The notes under the pieces were generated by a model that was not told where the DNA came from, ran no database searches, and saw only the letters and a program-made list of their open reading frames with translations. The translations under genes were made by a program, and so were the position numbers. A stretch of DNA of 43,902 nt from the NCBI GenBank assembly GCA_029863385.1, contig JAOTVU010000021.1:1-43902 (forward strand), written 5' to 3'. The stretch is from Acidimicrobiia bacterium. Lineage in GTDB: Bacteria; Actinomycetota; Acidimicrobiia; Acidimicrobiales; SZUA-35. Positions 1-8,899 of the stretch are shown one piece after another (within the stretch, counting starts at the first letter, position 1; each line of letters begins with the position of its first letter).

Positions 1-440
1 GTGTGCATCTCAGGTGGCAGGCACCCTCGCCGCTCGGACTGGGAATCGATCCGATGTACGGGCTCTGGTCGGCCTATCGGGCACTGTGGATGCTGGACGC
101 ATCGACCGATCCCGTGAAGCCTGTGCCCGCCCCCGACCTGTGTGCAGCCTGTGTTCCGCGGTCATGCATCGAGGCGTGCCCGGCAAATGCGGTGACCGTC
201 GGTCGGACCTTTTCCTTGACGTCGTGTAGCGATCATCGTTCAAGACTTGACAGTTCGTGTTCGGAAACGTGTTTGTCGAGGTGGGCGTGTCCGGTTGGAA
301 GAGAGCATCGCTACGAGCCCGATCAGATCTCATATCACTATCGACTATCCCGCCCGCCTCCCATCAAAGAAGGGTCACAGCAGTCCGCCGAAACCGCCGG
401 TGAAGGCGGTTCCGGGTCGCTCACCGATGGAAACCGGTAG
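1..440 (+). CDS. Cysteine-rich 4Fe-4S protein, 5' end cut by the window
   Basis: This is the C-terminal part of a gene that begins before the window; the open frame runs from base 3 and stops at TAG 438-440. The visible part carries an ordered set of cysteines: CAAC, then CIEAC followed by P, a lone C, then CSETC and finally ACPVGREHRY. That spacing is typical of 4Fe-4S ferredoxin-like proteins and resembles the C-terminal cluster domain of epoxyqueuosine-reductase-like proteins. The segment before it (PLGLGIDPMYGLWSAYRA) resembles a conserved stretch in the same uncharacterised Fe-S proteins. A role in electron transfer is likely; the substrate cannot be told. The TetR gene starts 12 bases later on the same strand, so the two may be co-transcribed. 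GTG at base 3 could formally be a start, but a 145-residue protein would lack the usual N-terminal domain. Confidence 0.6.
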   Translation, partial: VHLRWQAPSPLGLGIDPMYGLWSAYRALWMLDASTDPVKPVPAPDLCAACVPRSCIEACPANAVTVGRTFSLTSCSDHRSRLDSSCSETCLSRWACPVGREHRYEPDQISYHYRLSRPPPIKEGSQQSAETAGEGGSGSLTDGNR

Positions 441-452
441 CATTGAGAATCT

Positions 453-1094
453 ATGGCCGCGACCGATCGAGCGACGCTCAGCCGTGAACGGATCGCCGAG
501 ACGGCGCTCGAGCTGATAGACCGTGACGGTCTCGAAGGCCTGTCGATGCGAAAGCTCGGGGCGGCTCTCGGTGTAGAGGCGATGTCCCTGTACCACTACA
601 TCGACAACAAGGAGGACCTTCTCTCCGCCATTGTCGACAATCTTTACGGCGAGATCGAACTTCCAGCCGATATTCCCAAGCAGAACTGGGAACAGGCATT
701 TCGGTTGGCGCTCCGATCCTTTTATGATGTTCTGCTCCGTCATCCGGCCGCCTTGGAGCTGTTCACCACGCATCGCGCCTCGAGCGACAACGCGCTGGCC
801 GTCATGGGGTGGGCATTCGACCGCTGCAAGATGGCCGGGCTCACCACGGAACAGGCGGCCAGCACGTTCCACTTCTGCGTGGCATTCGTGCTCGGGCATG
901 TCGCCACCGAGATCGGCATGATGTCGCGTATCGAGGCTGACGACACGACCCAGGTTGTCGAGGAAGGAGCCAATCCGGAGTTTCTCGTGTTTCTCGATCA
1001 CATCGCCACGGCGGGCAACGCCACGGTGTTCGAGTTCGGACTGGAGATGCTGTTCGCATCCCTGGCCACGACCTTCGGGCTGACCCGCAGCTGA
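453..1094 (+). CDS. TetR-family transcriptional regulator
   Basis: This is a 213-residue one-component repressor-type regulator. Residues about 10-55 form the TetR N-terminal helix-turn-helix: SRERIAETALELIDRDG, then LSMRKLGAALGV, then the recognition-helix signature SLYHYIDNKEDLL. The C-terminal half (AFRLALRSFYDVLLRHPAALELF and onward) looks like the TetR_C ligand-binding domain seen in TetR-class regulators. It follows the Fe-S protein gene by 12 bases and precedes acs by about 190 bases, so the Fe-S gene or its neighbours to the left are the most plausible targets. The ligand is unknown. The ATG start is preceded by GAGAAT, a weak ribosome site, and no clear operator palindrome was seen in the short gap. 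Confidence 0.88.
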   Translation: MAATDRATLSRERIAETALELIDRDGLEGLSMRKLGAALGVEAMSLYHYIDNKEDLLSAIVDNLYGEIELPADIPKQNWEQAFRLALRSFYDVLLRHPAALELFTTHRASSDNALAVMGWAFDRCKMAGLTTEQAASTFHFCVAFVLGHVATEIGMMSRIEADDTTQVVEEGANPEFLVFLDHIATAGNATVFEFGLEMLFASLATTFGLTRS

Positions 1095-1286
1095 TCGGGG
1101 CACGGAACGATCGTTCCATCACGGCCATTCAACGGCCGGAACAGCCCGCTCAGCGGCTGCGAGGATCCCGTTGTCGGCCGGCCATGGAAGGATTGCGCCC
1201 GGTGGCACTAACATCGGATGGGTCGTGGGGGACCCCCGAAACCCGGACAGATCAACAGGCCCACTGCAACGGAGGAGTTGAAGCGA

Positions 1287-3239
<1,953 letters not shown>

Positions 3240-3270
3240 GAGGCCGAGCGGGTGGGGCCCAGCGGTTGGG

Positions 3271-3289
3271 GGCCTCGAGCGATGAGGCC
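3271..3289 (+). terminator. Possible terminator hairpin after acs
   Basis: GGCCTC (3271-3276) pairs perfectly with GAGGCC (3284-3289) around a 7-base loop, about 30 bases after the acs stop. There is no T-run, as is common in actinobacteria. The stem is only six pairs, so confidence is low. Confidence 0.3.
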
Positions 3290-3428
3290 GGGCGGGAACC
3301 GCCTGCCGAAGAGCCATGACACCGAGACCAGGGAACCTTTTCAGCCACCGGTGACTTAGCAGGGTGTGAAAGTCAGCCACTCGCACACCCTGGGTGACAT
3401 CGCCGACAGCCATCGGAGGGAACGCATC

Positions 3429-3980
3429 TTGCCTGAGCGTGAGCCGCTGGGCGGCACGTTCGAGGAATTCTGCCGGGCGGAGTATTCGTCGATGGCCAAC
3501 GCCCTGACCTGGAGTCTCGGCGGTCATGACCTCGGTCGAGAGGCGGCCGACGAGGCGTTCGCCCGGGCGTTCGAGCGATGGGAGACGGTCGGGGCCATGG
3601 ACAATCCGGCCGGCTGGGTCTATCGGGTCGGCGTGAACTGGGGCCGCCGCCGCCTGTGGCGAGGCAATCGGGAACGGGAGCTGCTGACCCGGATTCCCAG
3701 CTTGGAAGTCCGCCACCTCCACTACCACGACCCCGACCTCGCATCGGCGCTGGCCGATCTCTCGGTCAGACTTCGCTCGGTTGTCGTGCTCCGCCTGCTC
3801 CTCGACAACTCCGAACGCGAGACCGCCGAGGCCCTCGGTCTCTCCGTCGGAACCGTCAAGAGCCGGCTCCATCGTGGCCTCACCCAGCTTCGGCAAAAGT
3901 TGGACGACCAGACAGCCGATAACCACCCTGGCGACGGCCATCCCGCCACCCATCGCAGCGACGAGGAGCAAGAGTCATGA
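3429..3980 (+). CDS. ECF-type RNA polymerase sigma factor
   Basis: This 183-residue protein has only sigma regions 2 and 4. Region 2 runs through FEEFCRAEYSSMANALTWSLGG, AADEAFARAFERW and NPAGWVYRVGVNWGRRR; region 4 is ERETAEALGLSVGTVKSRLHRGLTQLRQKL, a helix-turn-helix for -35 recognition. It resembles the SigE-like actinobacterial ECF group. I prefer the TTG start at 3429 because GGAGGG (3415-3420) sits eight bases upstream; the frame is also open from GTG 3366, which would add 21 residues with no match to the family. The stop overlaps the next start as ATGA (3977-3980), so the downstream membrane protein is translationally coupled and is the likely partner. A GGAACC at 3333-3338 could be part of an autoregulated ECF promoter, but I could not place a convincing -10. 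Confidence 0.85.
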   Translation: MPEREPLGGTFEEFCRAEYSSMANALTWSLGGHDLGREAADEAFARAFERWETVGAMDNPAGWVYRVGVNWGRRRLWRGNRERELLTRIPSLEVRHLHYHDPDLASALADLSVRLRSVVVLRLLLDNSERETAEALGLSVGTVKSRLHRGLTQLRQKLDDQTADNHPGDGHPATHRSDEEQES

Positions 3981-5152
3981 ACCAACTCGAGGAACGGCTC
4001 CGGACCGCCGGGCAGTCCCACACCGACATCACCCCCGACATCGGCTCGATCCGGAACCGGGGTCTGAGGATCCGCCGGAATCGGCAGATCGGCATATCGC
4101 TGGGCGCCGTCGCCCTGGTGGCCCTGGGCGGTGTCGCCGCCTTCACTACGCTTCGGCCGGAGGGCGACACAACGCTCCTTTCCGCCTCGGAGGGCCGGCT
4201 CGACGCTGCCGATCTCGACACGACCGTTCCCGCTCCAGACGGTGAGATGGTCGAGGATGAGACGACGCCGGACACTTCGGTCGATGATCTCGCCGAGGCG
4301 GACGACCCCAATGACACCGCTGAGGACAGCGCCGAGACCGTTTCGGTGGCACCGGGCGAGGGGGACGGAGGATCTGCTGCGTCCGACGACGCGCTGGCGA
4401 TGCCTTCCCGCAGTTCCGTGGCCGACGGGACCGGGGGCTGGTTGACGGTGACGTCGAGTGGGATCGAACATCTTCGAGCCGCCGGAAGTTCCGGCATGAT
4501 CAGCTTCCCCGATCCCGCCGGTGGGTTCGCCCAGCGCTGGCCGACCGATGTGGTCGCCATCGACGGTCGCCAGTACCTACTGGTCGATCAGTTCGTGAAC
4601 CGTCAAGACCTGGAGGCGGAACGGGTCAAGGCGCTGGCCGAATCGTATGGCGTCCCGTATGACGCCGAGACCGGGGCCATGAGTCTCGAGGGGATGGCGA
4701 CACCGGAGGAACTGGACTCGCTCAACCACTGGGAGGTCTCGATCCTTGCCGTCGACCTAACCACCGACGACATCTTCACCGTCGAGAGCCGGGTGATCAA
4801 CAGTGTTCACAGCCCCGGCTGGGTCTACAACGGGCACATAACGTCCGACGGCTCCAACATCCTGGTCATGCGGGAGCTGTGGCAGGGCCACTGTCTCTAT
4901 GCCGAAGGCCTCACCCTCGACGGTCAGCCGGTGGAGATCGCCGACGCCGCCGTCTACCCCAAGCCCCGGGGAGTCGACGCCATGACCTACGACGAGATCG
5001 ACGCCGTGTTCAGCACGCAGGTCGATCCGCCCCAGCCGTGCCGGACACTCGACGAGCTGCCCGACAGCGGGCTCGGCGTCTGGGGAACCCAGGCCGATGC
5101 CGATCAGATCAAGGCGTTTCGCGTAGCCTTCTATGAAGCCGGACTCGGCTAG
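3977..5152 (+). CDS. Single-span membrane protein coupled to the ECF sigma factor (candidate anti-sigma)
   Basis: This 391-residue protein has a short cytoplasmic N-terminus (residues 1-38, with basic IRNRGLRIRRNRQ just before the membrane) and one transmembrane segment at about 39-58. A low-complexity acidic linker rich in D, E, T and S follows to about residue 140, then an extracytoplasmic globular domain to the end. The start overlaps the sigma stop by four bases, the arrangement typical of sigma/anti-sigma pairs. I see no zinc anti-sigma motif (HxxxCxxC), so if it holds the sigma factor it does so by another fold. The outer domain has two late cysteines (WQGHCLYAEG and PPQPCRTLDE) that could form a disulfide. 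The family was not recognised; the partner role rests on context. Confidence 0.7.
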   Translation: MNQLEERLRTAGQSHTDITPDIGSIRNRGLRIRRNRQIGISLGAVALVALGGVAAFTTLRPEGDTTLLSASEGRLDAADLDTTVPAPDGEMVEDETTPDTSVDDLAEADDPNDTAEDSAETVSVAPGEGDGGSAASDDALAMPSRSSVADGTGGWLTVTSSGIEHLRAAGSSGMISFPDPAGGFAQRWPTDVVAIDGRQYLLVDQFVNRQDLEAERVKALAESYGVPYDAETGAMSLEGMATPEELDSLNHWEVSILAVDLTTDDIFTVESRVINSVHSPGWVYNGHITSDGSNILVMRELWQGHCLYAEGLTLDGQPVEIADAAVYPKPRGVDAMTYDEIDAVFSTQVDPPQPCRTLDELPDSGLGVWGTQADADQIKAFRVAFYEAGLG

Positions 5153-5171
5153 GGCGTTTCGGGAGAGAAGC

Positions 5172-5196
5172 GGGCCCCGGGACACTCCCGGGGTCC
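5172..5196 (+). terminator. Strong GC-rich terminator hairpin
   Basis: CCCCGGGA (5175-5182) pairs with TCCCGGGG (5186-5193) around a CAC loop; the stem extends outward by two G-C pairs and one G-T. It lies about 20 bases after the stop of the sigma-factor partner gene and before htpX, with no strong T-run after it. Confidence 0.65.
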
Positions 5197-5251
5197 TCCG
5201 AACGTGCTCGATCTTTACTCCGGCTTTTCGATCCGCCGGTAGATTGAAACC

Positions 5252-6094
5252 ATGAAAAATGGTGTGAAGACAGCGGTCCTGCTGGCAGCTCTGGCCGGCA
5301 TCATCATGCTGTTCGGTTCCCTCTTCGGTCGGGGTGGTCTGACCATTGCCTTCATCATCTCGCTGGTGATGATCGGCGGATCCTACTTCTTCAGCGACAA
5401 ACTGGCGATCCGTTCGGCGCGAGCCGTCGAGGTGAGCCGCGAGCAGATCCCCCAGTACTACGAGATCATGGAGGAACTGACCGGGCTGAGCAACATGCCG
5501 ATGCCGAAACTGTACGTCTCACCCGAACAGCAGCCCAATGCGTTCGCCACCGGCCGGGGCCCGAATCATGCCGCCGTCTGTGTGACCGAAGGTCTCTTGA
5601 AGACGCTGTCGTGGGGCGAGATCCGTGGTGTGCTGGCTCACGAGTTGGCCCACGTGCGCAATCGCGACATTCTCACCGGCTCGATCGCCGCCATGATTGC
5701 CACCACGATCAGCTACGCCGCCAACATGGCGATGTGGGGTGGCCTCACCGGGCGTCGTCGCAGTGAGGACGGCAATCCGATCATCCTGCTGGCCTTCGCC
5801 ATCCTCGCCCCCCTGGCCGCGGGCATGATCCAAATGGCCATCAGCCGAAGCCGGGAGTTCGAGGCCGACCGCGCCGCCGCCCGAACGCTGAACGACGGCG
5901 AACCGCTGGCGTCGGCGCTCGAGAAGCTGCACGGCTACGCCCAGCGGATCCCGTCGTCGGTGCCGCCGCCTCAAGCCAGCCACTACATCGTGAACCCGCT
6001 GGCCAACCGCAAGGTCAGCTTCTCCAACCTGTTCGCCACGCATCCCCAGGCCGAGGCCCGAATCGCCGCCCTGCGCTCCGGGGAGTGGCGGTAG
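5252..6094 (+). CDS. htpX: HtpX-like M48 zinc metalloprotease
   Basis: This membrane-bound protease degrades misfolded or damaged membrane proteins. The 280 residues show two N-terminal transmembrane segments (about 5-22 and 29-48), the zinc and catalytic motif HELAH at 130-134, further hydrophobic stretches at about 143-160 and 178-196, and the third zinc ligand in REFEAD (E202). Length and order match HtpX. It stands alone: a terminator lies upstream and the convergent yajQ downstream with a shared hairpin between them. In other bacteria htpX responds to envelope stress; its position just after an ECF sigma/anti-sigma pair is suggestive but does not prove regulation. Confidence 0.93.
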   Translation: MKNGVKTAVLLAALAGIIMLFGSLFGRGGLTIAFIISLVMIGGSYFFSDKLAIRSARAVEVSREQIPQYYEIMEELTGLSNMPMPKLYVSPEQQPNAFATGRGPNHAAVCVTEGLLKTLSWGEIRGVLAHELAHVRNRDILTGSIAAMIATTISYAANMAMWGGLTGRRRSEDGNPIILLAFAILAPLAAGMIQMAISRSREFEADRAAARTLNDGEPLASALEKLHGYAQRIPSSVPPPQASHYIVNPLANRKVSFSNLFATHPQAEARIAALRSGEWR

Positions 6095-6098
6095 ACTG

Positions 6099-6138
6099 GC
6101 CGGGAGGCACCGCCGGTCACGTCGACCGGATGCCCGGC
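6099..6138. terminator. Bidirectional hairpin between convergent htpX and yajQ
   Basis: The outer stem is GCCGGG (6099-6104) with CCCGGC (6133-6138); the inner stem is CCGGT (6113-6117) with ACCGG (6125-6129). It occupies almost the whole gap between the two stops, so it probably ends transcription from both sides. Confidence 0.55.
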
Positions 6139-6142
6139 TCGC

Positions 6143-6637
6143 CTAGTCGCGAAAGTTCTCGAACTGGAGCGGCAGATCGAAGTCGGCTTCCTTCAGGCCG
6201 GCGATGACCTCCTGCAGGGCGTCCCGCTTCTTGCCCGACACCCGCACCTGATCGCCCTGGGTCTGTGACTGGATCCCCTTCAGCTTCATGTCCTTGATGT
6301 GGCCGTTGATCTTCTTCGCCATGTCCGACGAGATTCCCGCCTTGAGTGACACCCGCATCCTGGCCCGGCCGCCCGCAGCGTCCTCCATGTCGCCGAAGTC
6401 GAGCGACTTGAGAGAGATCTTTCGCTTCACCATCTTCTCCTCCAGCACCTGCCGGAAGGCGATGAGGCGATCCCGACTGGCCGACTCGAGCGTGATTGTC
6501 ATGTCTTTGTCGTTGAGTTCGATGGTGGAGTTGGTGTCCTTGAAGTCGAAGCGGTTGGTCACCTCTCGGCTCGTCTGATCAACGGCGTTGCGAACCTCTT
6601 GCATGTCGATTTCGGAGACAACGTCAAAGCTTGGCAT
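6143..6637 (-). CDS. yajQ: YajQ family nucleotide-binding protein
   Basis: This is a 164-residue cytoplasmic protein of the YajQ (UPF0234) family. It begins with the hallmark MPSFDVVSEIDMQEVRNAVD followed by RFDFKD, and ends with LPLQFENFRD. Known members bind nucleotides and nucleic acid, and some bind cyclic di-GMP. The frame is open to 6835, but the family always starts at the MPSFD methionine, so the ATG whose first base is 6637 is used; GGGAG lies just before it. It is convergent with htpX and divergent from the tRNA-Tyr gene. The exact role in this organism is unknown. Confidence 0.95.
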   Translation of the reverse strand: MPSFDVVSEIDMQEVRNAVDQTSREVTNRFDFKDTNSTIELNDKDMTITLESASRDRLIAFRQVLEEKMVKRKISLKSLDFGDMEDAAGGRARMRVSLKAGISSDMAKKINGHIKDMKLKGIQSQTQGDQVRVSGKKRDALQEVIAGLKEADFDLPLQFENFRD

Positions 6638-6768
6638 GGCTCCCAACCTAGAGGATTCGACGCCTGATCCGGCGCTTTGGGGTGCTCGATGGCTGTCCTC
6701 GCAACACGCCAAACTTCTGCCGAAATCGGGCGACGATGGCCGTCGGAGACGGTACCCTGATCGTTCCT

Positions 6769-6850
6769 GGGTCGGTGCCCGAGTGGCCAAAGGGAGCGGA
6801 CTGTAAATCCGCCGGCTTCGCCTACGTAGGTTCAAATCCTACCCGGCCCA
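6769..6850 (+). tRNA. tRNA-Tyr (anticodon GTA)
   Basis: Acceptor strands GGGTCGG (6769-6775) and CCGGCCC (6843-6849) pair with one G-T. The anticodon stem GCGGA/TCCGC (6796-6800 and 6808-6812) holds the loop CTGTAAA with anticodon GTA at 6803-6805. The T arm is GTAGG-TTCAAAT-CCTAC (6826-6842). A long variable arm (class II) matches bacterial tRNA-Tyr. The discriminator is A6850 and CCA is not encoded. A TACCCT at 6753-6758 may be its -10 box. An IS element begins six bases after the gene end, separating it from the hairpins now at 7882-7930. Confidence 0.96.
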
Positions 6851-6857
6851 CGGTGTG
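6839..6857. repeat. Left copy of the direct repeat flanking the IS
   Basis: The 19 bases CTACCCGGCCCACGGTGTG recur exactly at 7866-7884 on the other side of the insertion sequence. The left copy starts in the T stem of tRNA-Tyr and covers its acceptor 3' strand. The last two bases (TG) can equally belong to the IS end, so the true duplication is 17 or 19 bp. Confidence 0.85.
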
Positions 6858-7865
6858 TGTAACTGACGGGGCTCCGCTACAGCGGGGTCTCGTTGGGTTG
6901 TGTTTTCTGTAGTAGTCGTTCGTAGGGTGTCTGTCCACCGAGGGCGCCGTGGGGGCGGTCGAAGTTGTAGTAGTCCTCCCATTCTTCGAGCCGCTGGTTG
7001 AACACTTCGGCGTCGTCGATGACTTGGCCGTCGAGGAGCCGGTAGAACTCTTCGCCGTCGATGCGGTGTGATCGCTCCACTTTGCCGTTGAGTCTTGGTG
7101 TTGCGGGTTTGATGTAGACGTGTTGGATGCCGCGGTCCAAGACGTGCCAGTGGAACTGGGAGCCGAATTCGACGCCGTTGTCGGTTTGGATGACATCGAT
7201 CCGGAACGGGAGTTTCTGGCAGACGTAGTCGAGGAACTGGATGGCGGTCTTTTGGTTGAGACGGTCGTAGATCTTCAGCACTCGGAGTCGGGTGCAGTCA
7301 TCGATGGCGGTGAACTGGTAGTAGCGAGGCTTTCGGGACCCCTCCAGTGGAGCGATGAATTTGACGTCCATCTGGATGCGGTGCCCGGGTTGTTGTTTCT
7401 CGTAGCGTTTCCACCGTTTGGCATGCGCCTTGTGCCGCTGGGAGGCCGGTAGCCGGTTCATGTCCAGACGTTTGAGGATCCGCCACACCCCGGATTGGGA
7501 GATCTCGATGTCGTGGTAGCGCTTCAGGTACATCGAGATCTTCAACGGCCCGAAGTGGTAGTGCTGACGAAGATGAACGACCTTGCCGATCACCTCTTCC
7601 GGGGTGGCGTTCGGGCTGGTGTGGGGTCGCCGGGACTTGTCTTTGAGGCCGGCCAGGCCCTGTTCGTCGTAGCGGCGCCGCCACCGGTAGAACCGGGTTC
7701 GGCTGATCCCGTAGTACCGGCACGTCGCCGCCACATTACCCGACACCTCCTCGGCGTGACGCAGGATCGCCAGTCGATGCTTAGCCTGCCGCTGCAGCTC
7801 TTGTTCGTTCATGACAGCCTCTCTAGTCGAGAGACCAACTGTCACGCATCACCGTCAGTTTTAGA
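6856..7865. mobile_element. IS481-family insertion sequence, about 1010 bp, intact
   Basis: One transposase gene fills the element. The left end TGTGTAACTGACGG (6856-6869) and the reverse complement of the right end TCTAAAACTGACGG (7852-7865) match at 11 of 14 positions, giving imperfect terminal inverted repeats. Outside them lies a perfect 17-19 bp direct repeat, the footprint of one insertion event. Identical duplicates and an unbroken transposase suggest the insertion is fairly recent. It landed directly behind tRNA-Tyr, leaving the tRNA intact while displacing its downstream sequence. Confidence 0.88.
6877..7812 (-). CDS. IS481-family DDE transposase
   Basis: This 311-residue transposase moves the surrounding element by cutting and rejoining DNA. 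The N-terminal part (about 10-75) is a winged helix-turn-helix with NVAATCRYYGISRTRFYRWRRRY, followed by a second DNA-binding stretch ending in a basic linker (HKAHAKRWKRYEKQQPGHR). The catalytic rve core has its acidic triad in QMDVKFI, IQTDNGVEF and KVERSHRIDGEEF (D, D, E), and the C-terminal NFDRPHGALGGQTPYERL matches the IS481/IS3 integrase end. ATG at 7812 is used; the frame is open to 7845, which would run toward the terminal repeat. No frameshift or internal stop is seen, so it looks active. Confidence 0.93.
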   Translation of the reverse strand: MNEQELQRQAKHRLAILRHAEEVSGNVAATCRYYGISRTRFYRWRRRYDEQGLAGLKDKSRRPHTSPNATPEEVIGKVVHLRQHYHFGPLKISMYLKRYHDIEISQSGVWRILKRLDMNRLPASQRHKAHAKRWKRYEKQQPGHRIQMDVKFIAPLEGSRKPRYYQFTAIDDCTRLRVLKIYDRLNQKTAIQFLDYVCQKLPFRIDVIQTDNGVEFGSQFHWHVLDRGIQHVYIKPATPRLNGKVERSHRIDGEEFYRLLDGQVIDDAEVFNQRLEEWEDYYNFDRPHGALGGQTPYERLLQKTQPNETPL

Positions 7866-7884
7866 CTACCCGGCCCACGGTGTG
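7866..7884. repeat. Right copy of the direct repeat flanking the IS
   Basis: Exact copy of 6839-6857. Joining the left flank to the bases after this copy rebuilds a tRNA-Tyr 3' end followed at once by the GTGAGCTCC hairpin, which shows the arrangement before insertion. Confidence 0.85.
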
Positions 7885-8048
7885 AGCTCCGGAGGAGCTC
7901 ACCCAGAGTTCCGCCCCTGTGGCGGAACTCGTGCGCGTGGGGGCCTCGTGTGGGTCATGGCTTGTCGTGTGGGCTCCGGAGGAGCTCACCCAGAGTTCCG
8001 CCCCTGTGGCGGAACTCGTGCGCGTGCGGGCCTCGTGTGGGTCATGGC
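7881..8048. repeat. Tandem pair of 81-bp double-hairpin repeats
   Basis: Two copies (7881-7961 and 7968-8048, period 87) differ at only two positions. Each holds two hairpins. Stem A in copy 1 is GTGAGCTCC-GGA-GGAGCTCAC (7882-7902). Stem B is GAGTTCCGCC (7906-7915) with GGCGGAACTC (7921-7930). In copy 2 stem A has A changed to G at 7972, which still allows a G-U pair in a rightward transcript. The first hairpin would have followed tRNA-Tyr before the IS arrived, so one role may be as the tRNA terminator. With 8062-8125 this accounts for most of the 345-base stretch 7866-8210, in which I see no gene. Confidence 0.85.
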
Positions 8049-8061
8049 GAACTTGTTCGTG

Positions 8062-8125
8062 TGAGCGGCCGGTGGCCGGACTCGGGGTGAAACCGCCTGG
8101 TTCCAGCCCGACCCCCGACCGCTCA
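8062..8125. repeat. Large imperfect hairpin downstream of the tandem repeat
   Basis: TGAGCGG (8062-8068) pairs with CCGCTCA (8119-8125), and inside it GGGGT pairs with ACCCC. The loop region is GC-rich. It may be a further terminator or a structured RNA element. The remaining bases to 8210 show no gene. Confidence 0.4.
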
Positions 8126-8210
8126 GCACGTACAACGTCTACCGCCGCAGCTCGTGACGAAATCCGACGCGGGCGGAGCACCGGACACCTTTGGCCTCGG
8201 GCAGTGGGTT

Positions 8211-8810
8211 TCAAGGTGCGGCGGCCAACTCGGGCTCCTTCGCAAGCGCAACCTCTGCGGCCTCCTTGACGGCGATCGCAGCGAGTACGAGCGCGGCCAG
8301 CGGGTCGGCCCACCACCAGCCCAGCGCCCAATTGAGAACCAGGGCGGTGAGGATGCCGGTGGCCAGCCAGCCGTCGAGATACGTCAGGGAGGCCTCCGCC
8401 AGAAACGGTTCGCTGCCGAGTTTGCCGCCGACACTCTTCTTCCAGCGGGCCAGGGTGAACATCACAAGGGCCGTCACCGCCAGGTAGGCGATACCGAGCG
8501 GCGAGGACTCGGCAACATCTTGGGCGAGAAGCGACCGAATCGCATTGATCGCCAGGTAGACGCCGAGCACGGCGAAGGCTCCCGCCACGAGCCGTAAGGC
8601 CAGGCGATCTCGGCCAGTCGTCCGAGTCGACCGCAGGTGCCACAGCACCACCAGGGACGCGAACACCTCTATCAGCGAATCGAGGCCGAAGGCAACCAGG
8701 GCCAGCGACCCGGCGGCCAATCCCAGACCGACCGTGACGAACACCTCCATCATGTTCCAGGCGATGGTCGCCTGCTGGAGACGTCGCCCGGTCTGTTCGA
8801 GATCGCTCAC
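8211..8810 (-). CDS. Small CDF-like cation efflux membrane protein
   Basis: This 199-residue integral membrane protein looks like the transmembrane half of the cation diffusion facilitator family. Hydrophobic segments pair with acidic residues in FGLDSLIEV (second segment) and ASLTYLDGW (about the fifth), where CDF proteins keep their metal-binding HxxxD and DxxxD motifs; here the histidines are absent. There is no C-terminal cytoplasmic metal-binding domain; the protein ends soon after WWWADPLAALVLAAIAVKEA. GTG 8810 is chosen because the frame is also open to 8861, which would leave only 38 bases to the divergent lipoprotein start. The transported ion cannot be told, and metal transport itself is uncertain given the altered motif. 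Confidence 0.72.
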   Translation of the reverse strand: MSDLEQTGRRLQQATIAWNMMEVFVTVGLGLAAGSLALVAFGLDSLIEVFASLVVLWHLRSTRTTGRDRLALRLVAGAFAVLGVYLAINAIRSLLAQDVAESSPLGIAYLAVTALVMFTLARWKKSVGGKLGSEPFLAEASLTYLDGWLATGILTALVLNWALGWWWADPLAALVLAAIAVKEAAEVALAKEPELAAAP

Positions 8811-8899
8811 CGTGAATGGTGTAGGCGTTCGGGAGGTCGCCGTCAATATTTGTCGTGACACTCGGGAACCCGGGCGATGCTACTGTCGTCCAAGAGAAC

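Noticed and set aside
3240..3428. Autoregulated ECF promoter ahead of the sigma gene
   Set aside because: GGAACC at 3333-3338 fits a -35, but no -10 of the usual type lies 16-18 bases downstream.
6839..7884. tRNA-associated attL/attR of an integrative element
   Set aside because: The repeats match a tRNA 3' end, but no integrase is present and the 1 kb between them is a complete IS with its own terminal repeats, so target duplication is the simpler reading.
7881..8048. CRISPR array
   Set aside because: There are only two long units, each self-complementary, with a near-zero spacer and no cas genes.
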